The translations under genes and the position numbers were made by a program. From JBBSUX01 sp038234045 (GTDB taxonomy: Bacteria > Pseudomonadota > Gammaproteobacteria > Burkholderiales > Burkholderiaceae_C), in contig JBBSUX010000176.1 in NCBI GenBank assembly GCA_038234045.1, positions 1-7,472 on the forward strand: a stretch of DNA of 7,472 nucleotides, read 5' to 3'. The notes below the pieces were generated by a model that was not told where the DNA came from, ran no database searches, and worked only from the letters and a program-made list of their open reading frames with translations. Below, one piece after another: positions 1-6,202 of the stretch (positions within the stretch are counted from its first letter, which is position 1; every line of letters starts with the position of its first letter).

Positions 1-237
1 AACCTCACCGCCGACAAACTGAAGGCGCTCGGCTTTGGCGAAATCATGCGGCCGGTGCAGACATCGTGCGCCAACCACATGGGCACTGACTGGGCGCGCA
101 TCGTGCAGTGGAACGGCAGCAAGTGGGACATCAAGTCGGACTGGTACCAGTCCGACAAGACGCACATCGACCCATTGGTCAAGGAGCTGGCCGCCAAGTA
201 CGCGAAGGACAAGAACATTACTCCAAGAGCCTGTTGA
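1..237 (+). CDS. Branched-chain amino acid-type ABC transporter substrate-binding protein (C-terminal fragment)
   Basis: This is the last 78 residues of a periplasmic solute-binding protein; the frame is open from the first base of the window to a TGA at 235-237. The segment with QTSCANHMGTDW, RIVQWNG and SDWYQSDK, then a Lys-rich C-terminal helix ending in ITPRAC, matches the end of the LivK-like (HAAT, Periplasmic_binding_6) proteins that are encoded beside LivF and CoA-ligase genes in betaproteobacteria. The protein would capture the ligand in the periplasm and deliver it to the permeases. Its signal peptide and ligand pocket lie outside the window, so the substrate cannot be read here. 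The downstream LivF-type ATPase gene on the same strand, 134 bp away, supports the assignment. The family call is fairly secure; the ligand is unknown. Confidence 0.8.
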   Translation, partial: NLTADKLKALGFGEIMRPVQTSCANHMGTDWARIVQWNGSKWDIKSDWYQSDKTHIDPLVKELAAKYAKDKNITPRAC

Positions 238-330
238 TTTGGCTCTCCCCAGGCTACGCACTTCGTGTCTTCGCCAACCCCCTTCCGGGGAGATACCAGC
301 GGCCTGGCAGAGCCAGTTCCGCGGTATCCG
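238..330 (+). repeat. Foldable intergenic repeat-like element between transporter genes
   Basis: The spacer between the binding-protein stop and the ATPase gene is not plain sequence. At 292-328 it forms a long hairpin: GATACC (292-297) pairs with GGTATC (323-328), GCGG (299-302) with CCGC (319-322), and CTGGC (304-308) with GCCAG (312-316). The loop is AGA, there is one bulged A, and a small internal loop is present, so 15 base pairs are formed. A second complementary pair, CTCCCC (245-250) and GGGGAG (287-292), brackets the first half. From memory this resembles a dispersed intergenic repeat of Comamonadaceae, but that was not checked. It has no T-tract, so it is not a typical intrinsic terminator. 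It could stabilise the upstream mRNA or reduce read-through into the ATPase gene. Confidence 0.55.
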
Positions 331-371
331 AGTGAATGCAGCGTGATTCTTACGACCGAACGAGTTGATCC

Positions 372-1193
372 ATGACTGAACGCAGCATCCTGCTCGATGT
401 GAACGGCATCGAGGTGATTTATCACCACGTGATCCTGGTGCTGAAGGGTGTTTCCCTTTCGGTGCCGGAAGGTGCGATCGTGGCGCTACTGGGCGGCAAT
501 GGTGCAGGTAAAACGACGACGCTGCGCGCCATTTCGAACCTGCTGGAGGGCGAGCGCGGCGAGGTCACCAAGGGAAGCATCAAGCTGCGCGGTGAGTCGG
601 TGCACAAGCTCTCGCCGGCAGCGCTGGTCAACCGTGGTGTCGTGCAGGTGATGGAAGGCCGTCACTGCTTTGCGCATCTCACGATCGAGGAGAACCTGCT
701 GACAGGTGCCTATACGCGCACCGACCGGGCCGAGATCGCCCCCAACCTGGAAAAGGTCTACACCTACTTTCCGCGTCTGAAAACGCGGCGAACCAGCCAG
801 GCCGCTTACACCTCCGGTGGCGAGCAGCAGATGTGCGCCATTGGCCGCGCACTGATGGCAAGCCCGCGCATGGTGCTGCTGGACGAACCTTCGATGGGCC
901 TGGCGCCGCAGATCGTGGATGAGGTGTTTTCCATCGTGAAGGATCTGAATCAGAAGGAAGGTGTGACCTTTCTTTTGGCCGAACAAAACACCGCCATGGC
1001 CCTGCGTTACGCCGACTACGGCTACATCCTGGAGAGTGGCCGCGTCGTCATGGACGGAAAGGCCGAAGACTTGGCGACCAACGCCGACGTGAAGGAGTTT
1101 TATTTGGGCATGGGCCATAGCGCCGATGGCGGGGAGCGTCGAAGCTTTCGCGACGCAAAAAGTTATCGGCGGCGCAAGCGCTGGCTGGCTTGA
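372..1193 (+). CDS. livF: LivF-type ABC transporter ATP-binding protein
   Basis: This 273-residue cytoplasmic ATPase would power a branched-chain-amino-acid-type (HAAT) importer. Walker A is GGNGAGKTT at residues 41-49, the Q-loop Gln is near residue 92, the ABC signature is SGGEQQ at 149-154 region, and Walker B is MVLLDE at 167-172 with catalytic Glu172. The usual switch histidine is replaced by the LLAEQN segment at 201-206, which is normal for LivF proteins (commonly LVEQN). The ATG at 372 gives the expected N-terminus; no strong Shine-Dalgarno is visible. After the usual LivF end the protein continues with a basic tail (SFRDAKSYRRRKRWLA) to residue 273; I recall such tails in LivF copies next to CoA-ligase genes. 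Its TGA overlaps the next gene's ATG by one base. The family is secure, but the symbol denotes the family, not a proven leucine transporter. Confidence 0.93.
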   Translation: MTERSILLDVNGIEVIYHHVILVLKGVSLSVPEGAIVALLGGNGAGKTTTLRAISNLLEGERGEVTKGSIKLRGESVHKLSPAALVNRGVVQVMEGRHCFAHLTIEENLLTGAYTRTDRAEIAPNLEKVYTYFPRLKTRRTSQAAYTSGGEQQMCAIGRALMASPRMVLLDEPSMGLAPQIVDEVFSIVKDLNQKEGVTFLLAEQNTAMALRYADYGYILESGRVVMDGKAEDLATNADVKEFYLGMGHSADGGERRSFRDAKSYRRRKRWLA

Positions 1194-2482
1194 TGGCTCT
1201 GGCTACGATGAGCAACTCTTTTTACGATGCGCTGGAAACGCGCGAGCCGGCATTGCGCGAAGCCGCGTTGATGACGGCGCTGCCGCAGCAAGTGGCGCAT
1301 GCGCAGCGCAGCGCGCCGGCCTTTGCTCGACGGCTTTCGGGGATCGACGCCACCACGGTCGCGACGCGCCATGCGCTGGCGAAGCTGCCGGTGACGCGCA
1401 AACATGAATTGCTGGAACTGCAGTTGGCCTCACGCGCCGCCAGCGTCACTGGAGCAGTTGGCGATGTGTTTGGCGGCTTTAGCACGGTGGATTGGGGTGC
1501 TGCGATGCCGCGCGTGTTCGCCAGCCCCGGTGGCCTCTACGAACCCGAAGGCAGGCGTGCCGATTACTGGCGCATGGCCCGCGCGCTTTTCGCATCGGGA
1601 TTCCGGGCTGGCGATCTTCTGCACAACAGCTTCAGCTACCACCTGGTACCCGCCGGGGCGATGATGGAAAACGGCGCACATGCGCTGGGCTGTACGGTGT
1701 TTCCCGGGGGCACGGGGCAGACCGAGCTGCAACTGGAAGCCATGCTGGCGCTGCGGCCCTCAGGCTACATCGGCACACCGAGCTTCCTCAAGCTGCTACT
1801 CGAGAAAGCCGCGCAATCGGGTGCTGAGTTGCCTTTCCTGCGCCGCGCCATGGTCTCGGCTGAAGCATTTCCGCCATCGCTGCGCGACTGGGTTCGAGAC
1901 CGCGGCGTGGAGGCCTATCAGTGTTACGCCTCCGCCGACCTTGGCCTGATCGCCTACGAGACCGAAGCGCGCGACGGCCTGGTGCTGGACGAAGGCGTGA
2001 TCGTCGAGATCGTGAAACCCGGCACCGGTGAGCCGGTAGCAAGCGACGGCGATGTGGGCGAACTCGTCGTCACCACGCTCAACCCTGAGTACCCGCTGAT
2101 CCGCTTTGGTACCGGCGACCTTTCCGCTGTGCTTCCCGGCTTTTGCCCCACCGGCCGCACCAACACGCGCATCCGCGGCTGGATGGGTCGTGCCGATCAA
2201 ACCACCAAGGTGCGCGGCATGTTCGTGCATCCCGCCCAGATCGCGGCCATCGGCCAGCGGTTTCCGCAGCTTGGCCGGCTGCGGCTGGTGGTGTCGGGCG
2301 AAATGGCTAACGACCGGATGCTGCTGCGCGCCGAGTGTGCGACGTTTGATGCATCACTTGCAGCGGCGGTCACCGAGGTGATCCGCGAAATCACCAAGCT
2401 GCGCGGCGAAGTGCGCCTTGAATCGCCCGGCTCCCTGCCCAATGATGGCAAGACGATCGAGGACGCTCGCAGCTACCGCTGA
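1193..2482 (+). CDS. Phenylacetate-CoA ligase (PaaK) family / AMP-binding protein
   Basis: This 429-residue cytosolic enzyme of the adenylate-forming superfamily is expected to activate a carboxylic acid to its CoA thioester through an acyl-AMP. PaaK-like landmarks are present: YQCYASADLGLIAYE at 242-256, RFGTGD at 304-309 with the ribose-binding Asp309, the hinge region GRADQTTKVRGMFVHP at 332-347, and a C-terminal PNDGKTIEDARSYR with the candidate catalytic Lys420. The Gly/Ser/Thr-rich ATP loop normally written SSGTTGKP is not recognisable; the equivalent place reads ASPGGLYEPEG at 110-120. I recall the same form in relatives encoded beside LivF genes, so it is probably a subfamily trait. 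The ATG at 1193 overlaps the LivF stop (TGATG), indicating translational coupling. An ATG at 1208 (MSNSFYDALE) is a plausible alternative start, and a TTG at 1190 also reads in frame. The substrate is unknown; an aromatic or other hydrophobic acid is inferred. Confidence 0.88.
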   Translation: MALATMSNSFYDALETREPALREAALMTALPQQVAHAQRSAPAFARRLSGIDATTVATRHALAKLPVTRKHELLELQLASRAASVTGAVGDVFGGFSTVDWGAAMPRVFASPGGLYEPEGRRADYWRMARALFASGFRAGDLLHNSFSYHLVPAGAMMENGAHALGCTVFPGGTGQTELQLEAMLALRPSGYIGTPSFLKLLLEKAAQSGAELPFLRRAMVSAEAFPPSLRDWVRDRGVEAYQCYASADLGLIAYETEARDGLVLDEGVIVEIVKPGTGEPVASDGDVGELVVTTLNPEYPLIRFGTGDLSAVLPGFCPTGRTNTRIRGWMGRADQTTKVRGMFVHPAQIAAIGQRFPQLGRLRLVVSGEMANDRMLLRAECATFDASLAAAVTEVIREITKLRGEVRLESPGSLPNDGKTIEDARSYR

Positions 2483-2610
2483 AATCGGGAGCAGGCGAGG
2501 AGCATCGCGGCCGAGACTGGAACCGCTATTAACTTGATTGCTGATAGCGCTTTACCGGCAATCCTTTCAGTCACTTTTCACCATGGGTTTTCACGCTTCA
2601 CGACGTGAGT
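2483..2610. other. Convergent intergenic region
   Basis: This 128-bp gap separates the ends of the + strand ligase gene and the - strand c-di-GMP gene. It contains one imperfect inverted repeat, listed separately. The short stretch around 2525-2553 (GCTATTAACTTGAT then GATAGCGCTTT) vaguely resembles the left part of a palindromic intergenic repeat I recall from Comamonadaceae, but the second half of the palindrome is missing. No coding signal is visible. Confidence 0.5.
2536..2563. terminator. Weak candidate terminator hairpin between convergent genes
   Basis: GATTGCTG (2536-2543) can pair with CGGCAATC (2556-2563), giving eight pairs including one G-U, around a 12-nt loop. On the + strand it is followed by CTTTC and, a few bases on, CTTTTC rather than a clean T-run. 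It lies 54 bp after the ligase stop, so it could end the transport operon, but the stem is not GC-rich and the T-tract is poor. Confidence 0.3.
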
Positions 2611-5600
2611 TCAAAAAGACGCCGACGCTGCGTGATTCCGTACGAACTGCGAGAACGCGATCGCATCCACCGGCCGGCTGAAGTGGTAGCCCTGCAACTC
2701 GTCGCAAGCGGCCTTGCGCAGAAAATGCAACTGCTCCGCGGTCTCGACCCCTTCGGCCACCACCGTGAGCCGCAGCGTGCGTGCCATGGAAATAATTGCC
2801 TGGGTGATTGCCTTGTCCTGCTCGTTGGCGGGGATGTCCCGAAGAAAGGCCTGGTCGATCTTGAGGGTATCGATTGGATAGCGCTTTAGCTGGGCAAGCG
2901 ATGAGTATCCGGTGCCGAAATCGTCGATCGCCAACCGGACGCCCATCGACTTGATGGAGTGCAGCACGGCGATAGCCCGGTCGGGGTCGGTGATCACCAT
3001 GCCCTCGGTGATCTCCAGCTCCAGCAGGTGGGAGGGCATGCCACTGGCATCGAGCGCACCGGCAATATCGCCGAGCAGTGCGTCGTCCTCGAACTGGCGG
3101 GCCGACAGGTTGACCGCGATGCAGAGTTCGGGGAGGCCTTCAGCGCGCCATGCCATGTTCTGGCGGCAAGCTTCGCGCAGAACCCAGCGACCGATCGGCA
3201 CAATCAGCCCGGTTTCTTCGGTGAGCGCGATGAACCGGCCGGGAGGCACATTGCCTAACTCGGGGTTGTTCCAGCGCAAAAGAGCCTCGGCACCGGTGAT
3301 GCGGTTGTCGTTTAGCCGCAGCTTGGGCTGGTAGTGCAGAGTGAATTCACCCTGCTCCAGAGCATCACGCAGATGGGTCTCCAGCATCAAGCGTTCATTG
3401 GCGTGAGCGTCAATGTCGCTCGAATAAAACTGGAAGTTGTTCTTGCCGCGTTCCTTGGCGAAATACATCGCGATGTCGGCGGACTTCATCAGGTCGGCCT
3501 CGTCCTTGCCGTGCATCGGGAATTGCGCCACGCCGATGCTGGCACTGACGCGGCAATCCCTGCCGCCTGCAAACGTCACCGGCGTGCTTGCGGCCTCCAG
3601 CAACTTGCGGGCGACGGCTGCAGCCTGCACTGCGCTGTCGACCTCCTGGACAAGCACGACAAACTCGTCGCCGCCCAACCGTGCCAGTACATCGCTGGAG
3701 CGAAGCGCTTCACGAAAACGGGCGGAAAGCGTGATCAGCAACTCGTCACCGGTCTGGTGGCCAAGCGTATCGTTGACGAATTTGAACCGGTCCAGGTCGA
3801 GATACAGGACGGCAAATCCCCGGTCGTAGCGCCGCGCGGTTTCAATGGCGACCCCGAGCAGCTGACTGAACGAGGTGCGGTTCGCAAGGCCAGTCAGCGC
3901 GTCGTGATTGGCAAGGTACTGCACGCGCGTCTCCGCCAGCTTCTGCTCGGTGATCTCTCGCGAAGCGCCCCGGTAGCCGGTGAAGGTGCCCGCCGCGTTG
4001 AAGACCGGCTCGCCGCTGGCGCTGATATAGAACGGGTCGTGCGTTCGACTCACACGCACCATGACGACATCCCTGAAAGGCTGGCGCTGCTCCAGCGTGC
4101 GCCGGAAATACTCCCAGCCGCCAGGCGCTTCCACCTGAAGCGAAGTTTCCCACGCGCGCTTGCCGATGAAGGAGCGGGTCAGCGGGCCGGACGCACCGCG
4201 GTGGCCCTCCAGGGCGACATAGCGGCAATCCCTGTCGAGCTCCCAGTACCAGTCTGACGAAAGCTCGGTGAGGGCACGAAAACGCGCCTCGCTTTCGCGC
4301 ACGGCCTCTTCCATTTGCCGACGTTCTGTCACGTCGCGCAGGATGCCGCGAAAACCGGTGATGCGCCGGCCCGCGTCGCCGATCGGCTGGACCGAACCTT
4401 CACCCATCACCACGCTACCGTCACTGCGGATCATTTCCCAATCGAAACCGTTGAATGCTTCGCGGTTGCGAAAAGCCAAGTTGAAGGTTTCGAAGACCCG
4501 CGTCGACATCTCGCGCGTCTGAAACTGCCGGTAGCTGCGGCCGACAATGTCGGAAAGCTCGTACCCCAGCATCCGGCAGAAGGCGGGGTTCGCCAGCGTG
4601 ATGGCCCCCTGGATGTCGACCTCGTAATACGGGTCGCCTATGGTTTCGACAATGCTGCGATAGCGCTCCTCGCTTTGCCGCAAGGCGAGCTCGGTGCGGC
4701 GGCGTACCGTGACATCGCGCATCACGCCATAGAAGCCGGCCCGGTCGGCGTTGCTGTCATACAGCAGATGGACCGATCCCTCGACTCGCACCACACTGCC
4801 GTCCTTGTGCAGATAGGCCCATTCGGCAGCCGTCAGGGTGTTGCCGGTTTCGAACACCTCGGTGAACGCAGCTGCCAGCTGGCTCGCCATTTCCGGCGTC
4901 TGGACGTCGAGGTTGCGGGTGCCAGCGAGTTCTTCCGTGGTGTAGCCGATCAGACGCGGAAACGCCTGATTGAAAAACATGTGCCTGCCGACCAGATCAA
5001 CTTCATAGTAGGCGTCTTCGATACTTTCGAGAATGCCGCGATAGCGCCGCTCGCTGATACCCAGCAATTCTCCGTCCGCACAACGATTCGCTTCGTTCGC
5101 CAGCTTTTCAAGCGCGAACCCAATGTTTCGCGCCATCCGCTCGATGAGCCTTACCGTTTGCTCGTCGAAGGCATTGGTCCGTGACGAATACACAAGGAAA
5201 ACTCCGGCCGGCAGCCCATCCGGGGAGATAGGGACTGCGGCCCCAGCCCGCATTCGCTTGTCACTCGGGATTTCGTCGGAGGCCCACGCCTGCATACGGG
5301 GGTCAGTCGACAAATCGTTGCTGATCGCGGTTCGACCGTCCCGGAAAGCAGAACCCACCAAGCCCTGACCATAAGGCGAGTCGGAATCGACCGACAGAGA
5401 CAGTGCGCTCACTAGCTCCGGAGTGACAGAGCCTGCATAAGCAACGATATCAACCTGTTTCCCCGGGAGGCGGGCCATGCAAACCGCTGCGACATTCAGC
5501 GTACCGCTATGGGTGGCGGCGTCGCATACCTGCTGGTACAGGGCTGCGGCGTCGCGCGCCCTGAGCACGGCCTCGTTGGTCGCGCTCAGGATCTCATAGA

Positions 5601-5700
5601 TAGAGCCGAGGTGGGACAACAATGAAGCGTCCGAGTCCGCCTCAGATTCTGAAGGGACCGAAAGAGGAGTGCTGGCGCGATCGTCTTCCTGGCTGGCCAT
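2611..5700 (-). CDS. GAF-PAS-PAS-PAS-GGDEF-EAL cyclic-di-GMP turnover protein
   Basis: This 1029-residue soluble protein combines sensing with synthesis and breakdown of c-di-GMP; no signal peptide or membrane segment is visible, so it should be cytosolic. Order: GAF about 35-200; PAS about 219-336, 346-461 and 470-587, each ending in an RDVT/REIT-type PAC motif; GGDEF about 591-755; EAL about 770-1020. The cyclase has DLDRFK at 635-640, GGDEF at 676-680 and the product-inhibition I-site RSSD at 667-670, five residues before it. The phosphodiesterase has EAL at 805-807, VNLSARQF at 863-870, ELEITE at 894-899, IDDFGTGYSSL at 925-935, LKID at 946-949, VAEGVE at 981-986 and QGYHFSRP at 1003-1010. 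All key residues are kept, so both activities are plausible. The ATG at 5700 has only a weak GGA upstream. The gene appears monocistronic; the signal sensed is unknown. Confidence 0.95.
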   Translation of the reverse strand: MASQEDDRASTPLSVPSESEADSDASLLSHLGSIYEILSATNEAVLRARDAAALYQQVCDAATHSGTLNVAAVCMARLPGKQVDIVAYAGSVTPELVSALSLSVDSDSPYGQGLVGSAFRDGRTAISNDLSTDPRMQAWASDEIPSDKRMRAGAAVPISPDGLPAGVFLVYSSRTNAFDEQTVRLIERMARNIGFALEKLANEANRCADGELLGISERRYRGILESIEDAYYEVDLVGRHMFFNQAFPRLIGYTTEELAGTRNLDVQTPEMASQLAAAFTEVFETGNTLTAAEWAYLHKDGSVVRVEGSVHLLYDSNADRAGFYGVMRDVTVRRRTELALRQSEERYRSIVETIGDPYYEVDIQGAITLANPAFCRMLGYELSDIVGRSYRQFQTREMSTRVFETFNLAFRNREAFNGFDWEMIRSDGSVVMGEGSVQPIGDAGRRITGFRGILRDVTERRQMEEAVRESEARFRALTELSSDWYWELDRDCRYVALEGHRGASGPLTRSFIGKRAWETSLQVEAPGGWEYFRRTLEQRQPFRDVVMVRVSRTHDPFYISASGEPVFNAAGTFTGYRGASREITEQKLAETRVQYLANHDALTGLANRTSFSQLLGVAIETARRYDRGFAVLYLDLDRFKFVNDTLGHQTGDELLITLSARFREALRSSDVLARLGGDEFVVLVQEVDSAVQAAAVARKLLEAASTPVTFAGGRDCRVSASIGVAQFPMHGKDEADLMKSADIAMYFAKERGKNNFQFYSSDIDAHANERLMLETHLRDALEQGEFTLHYQPKLRLNDNRITGAEALLRWNNPELGNVPPGRFIALTEETGLIVPIGRWVLREACRQNMAWRAEGLPELCIAVNLSARQFEDDALLGDIAGALDASGMPSHLLELEITEGMVITDPDRAIAVLHSIKSMGVRLAIDDFGTGYSSLAQLKRYPIDTLKIDQAFLRDIPANEQDKAITQAIISMARTLRLTVVAEGVETAEQLHFLRKAACDELQGYHFSRPVDAIAFSQFVRNHAASASF

Positions 5701-5746
5701 GGGAAATCCGCGGAAGTGTGGTTAACGCGGAGAAAGTGGTTTCGCC

Positions 5747-5776
5747 ATGATAAGCGGCCCCGTTTCGCGTGGTCGC
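5747..5776 (-). promoter_or_regulatory. Weak candidate sigma-70-type promoter for the GGDEF-EAL gene
   Basis: On the minus strand TATCAT (5752-5747) matches five of six bases of the -10 consensus. Eighteen bases upstream lies GCGACC (5776-5771), which matches only three of six of TTGACA. It lies about 50 bp upstream of the ATG at 5700. The -35 would fall in the spacer of the inverted repeat at 5763-5782. This is a by-eye match with no independent support. Confidence 0.25.
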
Positions 5777-5782
5777 GCGAAA
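5763..5782. repeat. Perfect inverted repeat upstream of the GGDEF-EAL gene (candidate operator)
   Basis: TTTCGCG (5763-5769) and CGCGAAA (5776-5782) are exact reverse complements separated by six bases (TGGTCG). The centre is about 72 bp upstream of the c-di-GMP gene's ATG and overlaps the weak candidate -35 element. The symmetry and spacing suit a dimeric regulator. It is not placed like an intrinsic terminator: read on the minus strand, the T-run comes before the stem rather than after it. The regulator is unknown. Confidence 0.4.
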
Positions 5783-5806
5783 AAATCGGGAAAGTCAGTC
5801 CTCATT

Positions 5807-5833
5807 CGGCTGTTGATCGGACCAACAGAGCCG
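5807..5833 (-). terminator. Candidate terminator hairpin downstream of the DUF1840 gene
   Basis: CGGCTGTTG (5807-5815) pairs with CAACAG plus CCG (5823-5828 and 5831-5833) with a two-base AG bulge and a 7-nt loop, giving nine pairs. It lies 34 bp past the DUF1840 stop, read on the minus strand. A run of six T (5785-5780 on that strand) occurs only about 21 nt after the stem, too far for a classic rho-independent terminator. It may mark the 3' end of the synthase-DUF1840 transcript or simply protect it. Confidence 0.3.
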
Positions 5834-5866
5834 CGATTGCTTCGGCGCGACTGGCGCTCAACAGGC

Positions 5867-6202
5867 CTAGACGCCCCAGACAACATCCTTGCCGGCTGCG
5901 GCGCTGCGGCGCAGCATGTCGATGAAGGGCACCGCATGCTGGTGCAATGTCACGCCGCGGCCACTCACTGCTTCAGCATGATCGGCGTGGTGTTCGCCGA
6001 AATGCTGGCCGGCGTGCGGATCCCTGGAGGTTTCATCGGCGTCGACTGCAGCCTGCAGCGTTTCGATGGCATCGGGAATCTGCGCCACGGTAATGATGCC
6101 CTTTGCTGAAGGATCCTTGCCCACGATGTGCAGGATGCGATGGGCCGGGCCCTCGAGCATGATCACGTCAGCGGTGGCTTGGGATTTGAACTTGTAGAGC
6201 AT
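5867..6202 (-). CDS. DUF1840 domain-containing protein with a His-rich segment
   Basis: This small protein of 111 residues has no established function. The N-terminus MLYKFKSQATADVIMLEG, the core GKDPSAKGII at 28-37 and the C-terminal VPFIDMLRR plus KDVVWGV are the conserved features I associate with DUF1840, a short cytosolic family of beta- and gammaproteobacteria. No signal peptide or membrane helix is visible. The middle is unusual: histidines at 63, 67, 71, 72 and 75, then 87 and 89, with nearby Glu70 and Asp74, a spacing compatible with metal binding on one helix face. The ATG at 6202 lies inside the 3' end of the upstream synthase gene in another frame (40-nt overlap), so translation is probably coupled; no clear Shine-Dalgarno is seen. 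The frame stays open upstream to about 6502, but that stretch is the synthase read out of frame. Confidence 0.85.
   Translation of the reverse strand: MLYKFKSQATADVIMLEGPAHRILHIVGKDPSAKGIITVAQIPDAIETLQAAVDADETSRDPHAGQHFGEHHADHAEAVSGRGVTLHQHAVPFIDMLRRSAAAGKDVVWGV

Larger units (their letters stand above)
5701..5866. other. Intergenic region between DUF1840 and GGDEF-EAL genes
   Basis: This 166-bp gap lies between two minus-strand genes and presumably holds the 3' end of the synthase-DUF1840 transcript and the promoter of the c-di-GMP gene. It contains the hairpin at 5807-5833, the inverted repeat at 5763-5782 and a weak promoter match. Open frames crossing it show no recognisable protein motifs. 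Confidence 0.6.

Noticed and set aside
35..346. 103-residue + strand frame across the binding-protein end and spacer
   Set aside because: It is a shifted frame of the substrate-binding protein with an Arg/Ser/Thr-rich composition typical of a shadow.
201..1000. Missing switch histidine in the LivF protein as a defect
   Set aside because: LivF proteins typically have Gln-Asn (EQN) in this segment, so the LLAEQN sequence is normal for the family.
3334..4257. 307-residue open frame on the + strand opposite the GGDEF-EAL gene
   Set aside because: It is antisense to a well-supported coding sequence and shows no recognisable domain; long antisense frames are expected in GC-rich genes.
4315..5184. 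289-residue open frame on the + strand opposite the PAS region
   Set aside because: Same reason: it mirrors the PAS-coding strand and has no protein motif of its own.
5722..5937. Short open frames crossing the gap upstream of the c-di-GMP gene
   Set aside because: They overlap the DUF1840 gene end and regulatory sequence, and show no recognisable motif or convincing ribosome binding site.
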